Of a stretch of 64,000 nt of DNA, positions 10,501 to 20,725 are shown in pieces. Every line of letters begins with the position of its first letter. Within the stretch, counting starts at the first letter, position 1. This DNA is from Molossus alvarezi (taxonomy: Eukaryota; Chordata; Mammalia; Chiroptera; Molossidae), in the NCBI GenBank assembly GCA_037176705.1, contig CM073886.1:92806501-92870500 (forward strand), read 5' to 3'. The notes under the pieces are model-generated. The model searched no databases. It was not told the DNA's origin and worked only from the letters and a program-made list of their open reading frames with translations. A program made the translations under genes and the position numbers.

Positions 10501-13500
10501 AGAAGGGAGGAAGAGAAGGATCTCCAGAAAAAGAACTAAATGAAATGGAGGCAAGAAAACTATCTGACACAGAGTTCAAAACAATTGTTATAAGGATGTT
10601 TAAGGAATTTAGTTAGAACTTCAGTAGCATGAAAAAGGACATAGAAATCATATAAAGAAAAGCAGTCAGAAATGAAGAATACACTAACTGAAGTGAAGAA
10701 TAACTTACAGGGGAATCAAAAGTAGAGTAGATGAAGCTGAGAATCAAATCAGCAACTTGGAATATAAGAAGGCAAAAAACACCCAATCAGAACAGCAATA
10801 AGAAAAAAAGATTTTTTAGAAAATGAGGACATGTAGGTAAACGCGGTATCGTGTCCTCCCACAACCACATCAAAGTTACAACTAAACTACAGAACAACCA
10901 TCATTCAAAACCGCCTGAAATCAAGCTGAATGGAAGTCGTACAACTAGGGAATTAAAGCAGCAGCCGCATCAAGACTGGTAGGAGGGGCGGCGGCGGCGG
11001 AGGCGGAGCAACGGGCTGGTCCCACACCCATGTGTGGCGGATAAAAATCAGGAGGCTCCCGTGGCTGGGAAGGTCCTCCCTGAGGACTGAGGGGTCCCCG
11101 TCCCACACCAGGTGCCCCGCCCAGGGTTCCAGTGCCAGGAAGAGAAGTCCCCATAACGTCTGGCTTGAAAAAACCAGCGGGAACTGAGGCTCAGGGAAGC
11201 TGAAGCGATTGGAGCCCCAGGCAGCTCCCTAAAGGGCCCGCGCACGGACTTGTCGGACTCTCTCCCTCTAAGCTTGGAGGGGAGGCAGCTCGAGGGGCAC
11301 CAGAGACATACAGGGAAGAACAGAGCTGTTTGGCACTGGAGCGAGGGCTGGAGAGGGGGCTTTCTCCGGGACAAACGTGCTGTCAGAGGCCTTTGTCCCT
11401 TTGGTGAGCCCTTCCCTGGGGTGGCAGACAGAAGCCATATCTAGGACTCAAGCAACCTGGCTCACACTGGTAGCCCCGCCCTGCTGACTCCCTAAGGCCC
11501 GGCCCCGCCCCACCCAACTTTCAGGCCCACCCAAGCTGTTGCCAGTTGCTTTACCATAGGATTGGCCTGTCTTGGATCCTGCTTCAGGTTTTCCTAAATT
11601 CTTTCAAACAAGCAGCATCTGGTCTCAGCTAGCCCCATACCTCTCGTTAAGTAATACACAGAAACAAACACAGGGAGGCAGCCAAAATGAGGAGGCAAAG
11701 AAACAGGTCCCAAATGAAAGAACAGAACAAAACCCCAATAAAAGAACTAAGCGAAAGGGAGATAAGCAACCTAACAGATACTGAGTTCAAAATACTGCTT
11801 ATAAAGATGCTCGATGAACTTAGTGAGAACCTCAGTGAACTTAGGGAGAGCCTCAAGAGCATAAAAAAGGACCAGTTAGAAATCATGGATACACAGTTAG
11901 AATTGAAGGAGGCATTAACTGAAATAAAGAATAATTTACACAGCTTCAATAATAGAGTACGTAAATCCAAGGAGCAAACCATCGATTTGGAATATAAGGA
12001 AGCAAAAAATGCTCAATCAGAACAGCAAAAAGAAAAAAGAATCCAAAAAAATGAGGATAGTGGAAGGAGCCTCTGGGGCAACTTCAAGCATGCCAACATT
12101 CGCATCTTGGGGGTGCCAGAAGGAGAAGAGCGAGAACAAGAAATCGAAAACCTGTTTGAAACAATAATGGCAGAAAACTTTCCTAACTTGGTGAAGGAAA
12201 CAGACATACAAGTCCAGGAAGCACAGAGAGTCCCAAACAAGATGAACCCCAAGAGGCCCACACCAAGACACATCCTCATCAAAATGCAAAAGGCTCAAGA
12301 CAAAGAGAGAATCTTAAAAGCAGCAAGAGAAAGGCAGCTAGTTATCTACAAGGGAGTTCCCATTAGGCTGTCAGCTGATTTCTCAAAAGAAACTTTGCAG
12401 GCCAGAAGGGAGTGGCAAGAAATATTCAGTGATGAAAACCAAGAACCTACAACCAAGATTACTCTATCCTGCAAAGCTGTCATTTAGAATCGATGGACAT
12501 ATAAAAACTTTCCCAGACAAAAAAAAGTTAAAGGAGTTCATCACTACCAAACCGTTATTATATGAAATGATGAAGGGTCTTTTTGAAGAAAAAGATAAAA
12601 TGTATGAACAAACAAAATGGCAATGAATACATATCTATCAACAATGGAATCTACAAACAAAATGAACAGGTAGAACAGAAACATTCTCATAGATACAGAG
12701 AACATTTTGTTGGTTGCCAGTTGGGAGGGGGGTTGTGGAATGGGTGAAAAAGGTGAAGGGATTAAGAAGCACAAATTCATTGCTAGACTGACAAACCTCA
12801 AAGGGAAAGGGGTGGGGGGGGTGGGAAGAAACAAACCAAAGAACTTATATGCATAACCAATGGACACAGACAATAGTGTGGGAAAAGGTGAGGGGTGGGG
12901 GCAAGAGTGGGTCAATGGGGGAAAAATGTGGAACATCTGTAATACATTTTACACCCAACAATAAAGATTTGAGGAAAAAAAAAAAATGAGGACAGCAGTG
13001 CCTGGCTGGTATGACTCAGTGGATTGAGCATTGTCCCAGGGACTGAGAGGTCCCGGTTTGAATCCCAGTCAGGGCACATGTCCAGGTTGTGTGCTCGGTC
13101 CCCAGAAGGGGGTGTGCAGGAGGCAGCCAGTGTTTCTCTGTCACTGATGTTTCTCTCTCTCTTAAAAAAAAAAAACCAATATATTTAAAGTAATACATTG
13201 TTTTGTTTTTAATCCTTACCTGAGGATATTTTTCCATTTATCTTCAGATAGAGTGGGAGGGAGGGAGAGAGAGAATCATCAGTGTGAGAGAGACACATCG
13301 TGTCTCCTGCACGACCGTGACCAGAGCCAGGGACAAACCACAACCGAGGTACATGCCTTTGGCCAGAATCAAACTCAAGACTCTTTGTACTGTGGGCTGA
13401 CACTCTAACTGCTGAGCAAACTGGCCAGGGCAAAAAAAATTTTAAATGAAGATAGTATAAGATGTCTATAGGACAACTTTAAGTGTACCAACATTCACAT

Positions 13501-16500
13501 CAACGGGAGCCAGAAGAACTGAAAAAGAAATTGAAAACCCATTTGAAAAAATAATGACAGAAAACTTCCCTAACCTCATGAAGGAAATAGACATACAAGT
13601 GCAGAAAGCACAGAGAGACCCAAATAAGATGAACCCAAAGAGGCCCACACTAAGCCACATCATAACTAAAATGCAAAAGGTTAACGACAAAGAGAGAATC
13701 TTAAAAGCAGCAAGAGAAAAACAGTTAGTTACCTACAGGAGAGCTCTCATAAGACTGTCAGCTGAGCCCTGGCCGGTTTGGCTCAGCGGTTAGAGCATCC
13801 ACCTGCGGTCCAGAGAGACCCGGGTTCGGTTCCCGCTAAGGGCACGTACCTCGGTTGCAGTTTGTCCCCGGCCCTGGTTGGTCGTGCGGGTGGCAGCCAC
13901 TCGATGTGTCCCTTTCACATCGATGTTTCCCTTTCTCTCTCTCTTCCTCTCTCTCCCTCCCACTCTATCTGTGCAAAAAATGGAAAAATGTCCTCGGGTG
14001 AGGATAATAAATAAATAAATAAATAAATAAAAATAAAAAAAAATAAAAAGACTGTCAGCTGATTTCTCAACAGAAACTTTGCAGGTTTGAATGGAGTGGC
14101 AAGAAATATTAAAAGTGATGAAAAGCAAGGACCTACAACCAAGATTACTCTACCCAGCAAAGCTATCATTTAGAATCAAAGGATGTATAAAGAGCTTCCC
14201 AGATAAGAAAAAGCTCAAAGGAGTTCATCACCAAACCAGTATTACATGAAATGTTAAAGGGTCTTCTTTTTTTAAAAAAAAATGTTTTTATTGATTTTTT
14301 TTTTTAGAGAGTGGAATGGAGAGAGAGTCAGAAACACTGATGTGAGAGAGAAACATTGATTGGCTGCCTCCTGCACGCCCCCTACTGGGTACCGAGCCTG
14401 AAATCCGGGCATGTGCCCTGACCGGAAATCGAACTGGCACCTCTCAGTCCATGGGACAATACTCAATCGACTGAGCCACACTGGCCAAGCAAGGGTCTTC
14501 TTTAAGAAGGAAAAAAAAAAAAAGATAAAAAATATAAACAATAAAATGACAATAAATACAAAAACACTTAAAATAAAAAATTTTAAATAAATAAAATAAA
14601 ACATCACAAACATTGAGAATTAAAGTATTTTATTTCTTTGTAAAAAACTTATCTAGAATAGTGGGTGGACAAAGGTAGAAATATGTTAAGGAATATGTTA
14701 ACTGACTGAAACTGCACTGCATCTTAGACCAAAAACAACTCCAATCCACAGAAGTGACCTCTTAAACAGAGCCTTGTGTAGGAAAAACTCATAAACAGAA
14801 ATAATAATGCAGAAGTGTGTTCTTTACTATAGAAAAATATTATGTTATGTATTAATTAGAAAACAGGCGTGCATACCACAATCCCATTTTTAGAAAACTA
14901 TGTACACATACACACACACACACACAAAAGATTACAAAGATAGCTGTGTAATGCAATTTATTCCTAAATACCCATGATATTAGTCAGACCCTTCATTTTG
15001 GGTCTCCTTTGCAAGGGAACAAATGGACTTCTCTCAACACATTAATCACATTCAGTTTTAATACTTCACATGTCTACCTCCCACCCTAGACCAGGTCATG
15101 CCTTATGCCTGAAGTCTAGCACAGAATCCAGCATGGCAGAACCTTCATTAAAATCTATTGAGCAAAAGACAGAGTGAATGGAAGTAATGTGGGAATACTG
15201 TGAAAGTCAGTGGATCTCAGCCTGTCTCAGCTACACTTTGGGAACCAAGAAATGTCAAGCTGCAGGCATCAATCCAAGTAGAAATATTTCATACATATTT
15301 TGAATAATAGAACTGGAACACAAGCCTAACATTAGGCATACAAATTCAGGAATTCCAAACTAGAATGAAGAGCTAGGGTAATCTAACAGACTAAATGTGC
15401 CAAGACAAGGAAAAAAGGAAGGATTAAATTAAACTCAACCGTTTTTAATCTATTGTAAATATAATCTATTCCATCTAAAAAAAATTGTACTGCCCTGGCC
15501 AGTTTTGCTCAGTGGTTAGAACAGCAGCTCGAGGACCAATGAATCAAGGGCATGTACCTCGGTTGCCGTTTGTCCCCGGCCCTGGTCAGGGTCATGCTCG
15601 AAGCAACCATTCAATGTGTCCCTCTCACATCGATGTTTCTTTCTATCTCTCCCTCTCTCTTCCTCCCACTCTATCTGAAGATAAATAGAAAAATATCCTC
15701 AGGTGAGGGTTGAAAAAAAAAATTATACTGCCCTAACCGGTTTGGTTCAGTAGTTGGACTGTCAGCCCATGGACCAAATGGCTGCAGGTTCGATTCCCAG
15801 TCAAGGGCAGCAGGTTCGATCCCTGATACTGGTCAGGATTTGCAGGAGGCAACCAATCAATGTGGCTCTCTGACGTTGATGTTGCGCGCGCTCTCTCGCT
15901 CTCTCCCTCCCTCCCTTCCTCCCACTTTATCTTAAAAAAAAAAGGAATAAGGCAAGTCCTCAACACAAAAAGACATTATTTCATTCTGGCACTGAGAAAA
16001 CAATATTGATTAACTAACCAAAAGCTTTCAACTCCCAGAAAGGTTTAGTTAAAACATATACTGCTAGTTAAACTATTTTGCTATTTCCTATAACACCCAG
16101 AGAAAAAGTGCAGAAACATCAAGAAAATAAAAATTTTTAATTTGGAAAAGAAAACAATGTTTTAAAATGAAACACACTGAGCAAGGTAGACTTGACTCTG
16201 ATGCTGCAGTGGGGTGACCTGAACAACTCTGACAACATAAATTAATTGGGGCATGAATGAAGACAAAACAGGGAAGTGTACTACCTACAGCCCTGAGGTC
16301 AGCATTAACATGCTAAAGTAGAAAATCAGCAGTGTAATCTTCTAAGCAGATACTACCACTACCCTGCTCGGTTATTTATTCACTCACCAACAAACATTTT
16401 CTAAATGTTTCCAAAGAGCTATGCTCTGAATTAGTAAATGGCATTGCAATGGTAGGCAAGCATGTGGATCAGTTCACTAAGTAAACCACCAATACAAGTA

Positions 16501-16685
16501 AGTTTTTAAACAATTAATATAACAGTGTCTGAACAACTTACCAGCAACACTGAATAGAAACCTGGCTGTGTTTCCCACTGTTTCAACTGCTCCTCAGCTG
16601 GTTTTAACACAGCAGTGTCCTGACTGGTGGCCTGTGTTAAGACCTGAAGAACAACACTGCTGGCACTATTGAGATCCATGGAAAC
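7488..16685 (-). CDS. IPO11: IPO11 (importin-11) N-terminal coding exons, partial gene
   Basis: Two minus-strand exons join in frame. The first (16685-16542, ATG at 16679-16677) encodes 46 residues, MDLNSASSVVLQVLTQ to GFYSVLL. The second (7588-7488) encodes NIFTNHTLDVNVRWLAVLYF to RRVAP plus two bases. Together they are the importin-beta N-terminal domain (AEEQLKQWE, the conserved RWLAVLYFKN and IDRYW), which binds Ran-GTP. Importin-11 carries cargo such as charged UBE2E-class conjugating enzymes and a ribosomal protein into the nucleus. Splice sites: donor CTG/GTAAGT, acceptor CTTTATTTACAG, donor CTCA/GTAAGT. The remaining ~870 residues lie beyond position 1; no later exon was recognised in 1-7400. 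Intron 2 is 8953 bp, about 70% of it one nested HAL1 insertion. Confidence 0.96.
8386..8397 (+). repeat. 5' target-site duplication of HAL1-A
   Basis: TAAAACATCACA, repeated exactly at 14597-14608. TTT/AAAA fits L1-endonuclease nicking. Confidence 0.9.
9833..10059 (+). mobile_element. VES SINE in HAL1-A
   Basis: Older copy; A and B boxes recognisable, body partly deleted. Confidence 0.75.
10116..10433 (+). mobile_element. VES SINE in HAL1-A
   Basis: Flanked by AACTGAATGGCA / AACTAAATGGCA. Tail contains a CA-repeat near 10352-10372. Confidence 0.85.
10832..12983 (+). mobile_element. HAL1-B: younger half-L1 inserted inside HAL1-A
   Basis: 2152 bp flanked by AAATGAGGACA at 10821-10831 and 12984-12994. 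Order: L1-type leader lacking its first ~25 bases (10832-11686), ORF1 (11687-12626 across one frameshift), a G-rich 3' UTR, AATAAA near 12960 and an A-tail. No ORF2. The target is the ORF1 region of HAL1-A. Confidence 0.85.
11687..12626 (+). pseudogene. L1-type ORF1 protein gene of HAL1-B, single frameshift
   Basis: The first frame runs 266 codons (11687-12487): a basic N-terminus, a long heptad-like coiled coil (about residues 25-115), an RRM-like core with NIRILGVPEGEE near residue 137 and a C-terminal region with RILKAARERQLV. ORF1p is an RNA-binding chaperone that coats its own RNA. The expected end (LLYPAKLSFRIDGHIKTFPD onward to a stop at 12626) lies in another frame. HAL1-A has two more bases at the matching site, so a 2-base deletion near 12426-12430 is the likely break. 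Otherwise the frame is open over about 310 codons, unusual for a fossil. Confidence 0.85.
13000..13175 (+). mobile_element. VES SINE
   Basis: Head GCCTGGCTGGTATGACTCAG, short body, A-tail. Confidence 0.8.
13200..13431 (-). mobile_element. VES SINE, inverted to its neighbour
   Basis: Minus-strand GCCCTGGCCAGTTTGCTCAG; tail AATCCTTACCTGAGGATA at the low end. Confidence 0.85.
13766..14047 (+). mobile_element. VES SINE (young type) in HAL1-A ORF1
   Basis: Perfect duplication AAGACTGTCAGCTGA at 13751-13765 and 14048-14062. Tail is (AAAT)n. Confidence 0.95.
14270..14490 (-). mobile_element. VES SINE in HAL1-A
   Basis: Perfect duplication AAGGGTCTTCTTT at 14257-14269 and 14491-14503. Confidence 0.95.
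14597..14608 (+). repeat. 3' target-site duplication of HAL1-A
   Basis: TAAAACATCACA, identical to 8386-8397. Confidence 0.9.
14609..15491. other. IPO11 intron 2 sequence
   Basis: Largely unique AT-rich sequence with a short CA tract near 14910; no gene or clear repeat seen. Confidence 0.5.
15492..15717 (+). mobile_element. VES SINE
   Basis: Flanked by AAAATTGTACT / AAAATTATACT. Confidence 0.85.
15730..15943 (+). mobile_element. VES SINE directly after the previous copy
   Basis: Head GCCCTAACCGGTTTGGTTCA. The fill-in region repeats the B-box sequence GCAGGTTCGAT twice. Confidence 0.8.
16542..16685 (-). CDS. IPO11: IPO11 exon 2 (start-codon exon)
   Basis: 138 coding nt plus six UTR bases if the acceptor is ATCATTGCCAG just before GTTTCCATGG. 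A better pyrimidine tract ends in TTGTGTACAG about 35 bp further upstream and could be the true acceptor; the coding part is unaffected. Confidence 0.94.
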
Positions 16686-17063
16686 CTGGCAATGATAAAT
16701 TAACATACCTGAATGTACACTGTACACAAAAAATTAACAGAAACATAAATGGAGAAGAAGCTTCATGTTCTGAATTACTCCTACACTTCAATCATTATTA
16801 CCCACTCCTTCATGTTTCTGCGTACTTCTATCTTTTCTATGTAGCACCCATACACTTACTTAAAATTGCCATAGTTCAATTCAAGCCAGCTAAAATTAAA
16901 ATAAAATTCAAGTTATAAAATAATAGCCAAAATCTGAACATATACTATATACCAAGTATTATATTAAGGCTTTATTCATTTGTTTTTTCCTAATAATAAT
17001 TCTATGTGGAAGGTAGAAAAGTAAAGGATCAGAAACTTTACCTTGCCAAGGTCACAATCTATT

Positions 17064-17140
17064 TTTATTTCTCTTTATTATGTTTCACTTTTTCCATCAC
17101 CATTTTTCCACCCATACCCTCTTCCCCCTCCCCAAACACA
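17064..17140 (-). mobile_element. 77-bp L1 3'-end scrap with its own target duplication
   Basis: T-rich start then C-rich CCCACCC-like sequence, as in L1 3' UTRs read backwards. Flanked by GTCACAATCTATT at 17051-17063 and 17141-17153. Confidence 0.6.
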
Positions 17141-17491
17141 GTCACAATCTATTAAGTGGCAGTATTGGACCTGAATACCAAAGCCACACTATTTATTAAC
17201 ATCTAATACTGCCTCCCTTCACTGACAGGACATCTAAAGAATCTCTATAGTCCAGGAGCTCAACAAAACACATGATATACACTTAATAAATATTTGCTGA
17301 GTAAAGAAAAGTGACCAATTTTGAACAATCAAGTACTTCATAATAAACCACATGACATTACAGATGTTTCATTACCAGCCACTGTTCTAGAATACAGCAC
17401 AGAACAAAACAGTGTCCCATACTTCGTGCAGCTTACATTCTAGTAGAAGAAGAAAGATCTATTTTAAAAAAAAAAAGCAGCAGCAGCAGCA

Positions 17492-17722
17492 GCCCTGGCC
17501 GGTTTGGCTCAGCGGTTGGAGCGTCAGCCTGCGGTAGAGAGAGACCCGGGTTCAGTTCCCGCTAAGGGCACGTACCTCGGTGGCAGTTTGTCCCCGGCCC
17601 TGGTTGGTCGTACAGGTGGCAGCCACTCGATGTGTCCCTTCACATCGATGTTTCTCTCTTCCTCTCTCTCCCTCCCACTCTCTCTGAACAAAAAAATGTC
17701 CTGGGGTGAGGATTAAAAAAAA
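17492..17722 (+). mobile_element. VES SINE in an AGC repeat
   Basis: Young-type head; flanked by (AGC)n. Confidence 0.9.
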
Positions 17723-17734
17723 GCAGCAGCAGCA

Positions 17735-17970
17735 GCCCTGGCCTGTCTAACTTAGTGGTTGGAACATAGACCTGGGGACCAATGACTCATGGGTTCGATT
17801 TCAGTCAGTCCCCGGCCCTGGTCAGGGTCATGCAGGAGGCAATCAGTCGATGTGTCCCTCTCACATTAATGTATCTCTCTTTCCTTCTCTCCCACTCTCT
17901 CACTGTATCTGAAGATGAATAGAAAAAAAAATACATATATCCTCGGGTAAGGATTAAAACAAAAAAGAAA
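17735..17970 (+). mobile_element. VES SINE directly after the previous copy
   Basis: Older copy; the (AGC)n between the two is a target duplication. Confidence 0.85.
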
Positions 17971-18163
17971 AGAAAAAGACATGAAGTAGTGATATGAAGA
18001 AAGTAAGAACATGTTAAAGACTGCCTATAATTTAAAAATGTGTCACTTTAGCTTGGTTGTTCAGGACACGCTTCTCTGAAGTGACACAGGAGACTTGAAG
18101 GGCAAGAGACGTCCAGCACGCAGAGCACTGGAAAGTGAAAACAAAGCCTTAAGATTAGAAACA

Positions 18164-18396
18164 GCCTGACCGGTGTAGCTCAGTAGACTGAGCATCAGCC
18201 TATGGACTGAGAGGTCACAGTTCAATTCCCAGTCAGGGCGCATGCCCCAGTTTCAGGCTAGATCCCCGGTGTGGGGTGTGCAGGAGGCAGCTGATGGATG
18301 TATCTCTCTCACATGGATGTTTCTATCTCTCTCTCCCTTCCTCTCTCTCTCTAAAAATTCAGTGAAAACATATTAAAAAAAAAAAGAAACAATTAA
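18164..18396 (+). mobile_element. VES SINE
   Basis: Preceded by AAGATTAGAAACA; the matching 3' copy is split by the next VES. Confidence 0.85.
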
Positions 18397-18407
18397 AAAA
18401 GATTAGA

Positions 18408-18640
18408 GCCCTGGCCAGTTTGGCTCAGCAGTTAGAGCGTCGGCCTGCGGTCCAGAGAGACCCGGGTTCGGTTCCCGCTAAGGGCATTTACCTCGGTTGC
18501 AGTTTTTCCCCAGCCCTGGTTGGGTTGTGTGGGTAGCAGCCCCTCGATGTGTCCCTTTCACATCGAGGTTTCTCTCTCTCTCTCTCTCCCTCCCACTCTA
18601 TCTAAACAAAAAAATGTCCTCAAGTGAGGATTAAAAAAAA
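18408..18640 (+). mobile_element. VES SINE inserted at the 3' duplication of the previous copy
   Basis: Flanked by AAGATTAGA on both sides. Confidence 0.9.
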
Positions 18641-19000
18641 AAGATTAGAAACAAACTTAAGAAGGTCAGTATGACTGACACTTGAGAAAAGTGGGAAGTA
18701 GAACAAGATGAGGTTAGAGAAGTAGGCAGGAACAGTTCCTGGACAACCTTGTAGGTGAAAATAAAGTATCTGGACTTTGATATATATTGGAAGTTAGAAA
18801 GAATTTATGGATATATTAATATGAATATAATAACAAAGGCTCTACCAGAACTCATCCCCATTGCTCAAAAAAAAAAAAAAAAGACATACAGTGAAGTAAA
18901 GACAGCCTCTTTAATAAATGGTGTTGGGAAAATTGGACAGCTACATGCAAAAAAATGAAACTAGATCATCAACTTACACCATACACAAAAATAAACTCAA

Positions 19001-19249
19001 GCCCTGGCCGGTTTGGCTCAGCGGTTAGAGTGCCCGCCTGCGGTCCGGAGAGACCCGGGTTCGGTTCCCGCTAAGGGCATGTACCTTGGTTGCAGTTTGT
19101 CCCCGGCCCTGGTTGGTCGTGCGGGTGGCAGCCACTCGATGTGCCCCTTTCACATCGATGTTTCTCTCTCTCTCTCTTCCTCTCTCTCCCTCCCACTCTG
19201 TCTGTACAAAAAATGGAAAAATGTCCTCGGGTGAGGATAAAAAAAAAAG
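19001..19249 (+). mobile_element. VES SINE (young type) in L1
   Basis: Perfect duplication AATAAACTCAA at 18990-19000 and 19250-19260. Confidence 0.95.
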
Positions 19250-20345
19250 AATAAACTCAAAATGGATAAAAGACTTAAATGTGACTCATGAATCCATAAA
19301 AGTCCTAGAAGAAAATGTAGGCAACAAAATTTCAGACATCATACACAGCAGAATTTTCACTGATACATCACCTAAGGCAACAGAAACAAAGGAGAAAATG
19401 AACACATGGGACTACATCAAACTCAAAAGCTTCTGCACAGCAAAAGATACAATCATCAAAATGGAAAGGCAACCCACTGTATGGGAGAGCATAAATGCCA
19501 ATGATATATCAGATAAGGGGTTAATTTCCAATATTTATAGAGTGCTCATACAACTCAACAAAAGGAAGACAAAGAACCCAATTTAAAAATGGGTAGAGGA
19601 ACTAAATAGACACCTCTCCAAACAGGACATACAAATAGCTAAGAGACATATGAAGAAATGCTCAACATCACTAATAATCAGAGATGCAAATTAAAACAAC
19701 AATGAGGTATCACCTCACACCTGACAGAATGGCCGCCATCAACAAATCATCAAACAACAAGTGTTGGTGAGGGTGTGGAGAAAAGGGGACTCTAGTACAC
19801 TGCTGGTGAGAATGCAGACTGGTGCAGCCACTATGGAAAACAATATTGTGTTACCTCAAAAAATAAAAAATTGAACTTCCATTTGACCCAGTGATCCCAC
19901 TTCTAGGAATATACCCTAAGAAGCCTGAAACACCAATCAGAAAGAATATATGTACCCCCATGTTCATAGCAGCACTATTTACAATAGCTAAGATCTGGAA
20001 ACAGCCCAAATGTCCATCAGTAGACGAATGGATAAAAAAGCTGTGGTACATAAACACAATGGAGTACTATGCAGCTGTAAGAAAGAAAGACCTCTTATCC
20101 TTTGAGATGACATGGAGGGTCCTGGAAAGTATTATCCTAAGTAAAACAAGCCAAACAGAGAAAGACAAGTATCATATGATCTCAGTTATTTGTGGAATGT
20201 AATGAACATAACAGTCTGAGGAATGGGGTAGTCTGAGAGATGTGGAAGTGGGGTACAGACTGACAATCCCCAGAGGTGGGAGTGGTGGGGGAGAGATAAA
20301 CCACAGAACTTACATGCATGTGTGCATGAACAATAAACATGGACA

Positions 20346-20599
20346 GCCCTGGCCAGTTTGGCTCAGCGGTTAGAGCGTCGGCCTGCAGTCCAGAGAGACC
20401 CGGGTTCGGTTCCCGCTAAGGGCATGTACCTTGGTTGCAGTTTGTCCCCGGCCCTGGTTGGTCGTGCGGGTAGCAGCCACTCGATGTGTCCCTTCACGTC
20501 GATGTTTCTCTCTCTCTCTCCCTTACTCTCTCTCCCTCCCACTCTATCTGTACAAAAAATGGAAAAATATCCTCGAGTGAGGATAAAAAAAAAAAAAAA
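20346..20599 (+). mobile_element. VES SINE (young type) in L1 3' UTR
   Basis: Duplication ACATGGACA on both sides. Confidence 0.95.
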
Positions 20600-20725
20600 A
20601 CATGGACAACAAATCTGGGGACAGGGAGCAGAGGGAGGGGGAGGGGAAATCAGTGGGGGAAAAGGGAGAAACATCTGTAACAAAAATTAATTGATTGATT
20701 TAAATAAAAAAGAAGAAAAAAGCCA

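Larger units (their letters stand above)
8398..14596 (+). mobile_element. HAL1-A: half-L1 retrotransposon, full insertion with nested elements
   Basis: An L1 5'-UTR-like start (GACTTCCAGTCAAGATGGCA) is followed by a GC-richer leader and a decayed ORF1 seen in pieces at 10434-10820, 13437-13765 and 14063-14256. ORF2 is absent and the element ends in an A/T-rich tail after ORF1. Perfect 12-bp duplications flank the whole 6.2-kb block. It contains HAL1-B and at least seven VES copies (13766 and 14270 with clear duplications). Half-L1 families encoding only ORF1 are known in mammals; assignment to HAL1 rests on the missing ORF2. Confidence 0.8.
17370..18790. repeat. Ancient interspersed repeat, shredded by four VES copies
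   Basis: Fragments such as CCACTGTTCTAGAATACAGC with AGCTTACATTCTAGTAG, and later GAGAAGTAGGCAGGAACAGT with CCTTGTAGGTGAAAAT, fit one old mammalian repeat. I cannot name the family. Confidence 0.4.
18885..20725 (+). mobile_element. 5'-truncated L1, plus strand
   Basis: L1 ORF2 C-terminal part (AATAAATGGTGTTGGGAAAA near 18915, ATGGATAAAAGACTTAAATG near 19262) and a G-rich 3' UTR. Interrupted by VES copies at 19001 and 20346. A 103-codon frame at 19891-20202 is its ORF2 remnant. Confidence 0.9.

Noticed and set aside
10832..12983. HAL1-B as an ordinary L1 with ORF2 deleted after insertion
   Set aside because: Its duplications are intact and ORF1 runs into a 3' UTR and tail within about 350 bases. 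A deletion in the source lineage remains possible.
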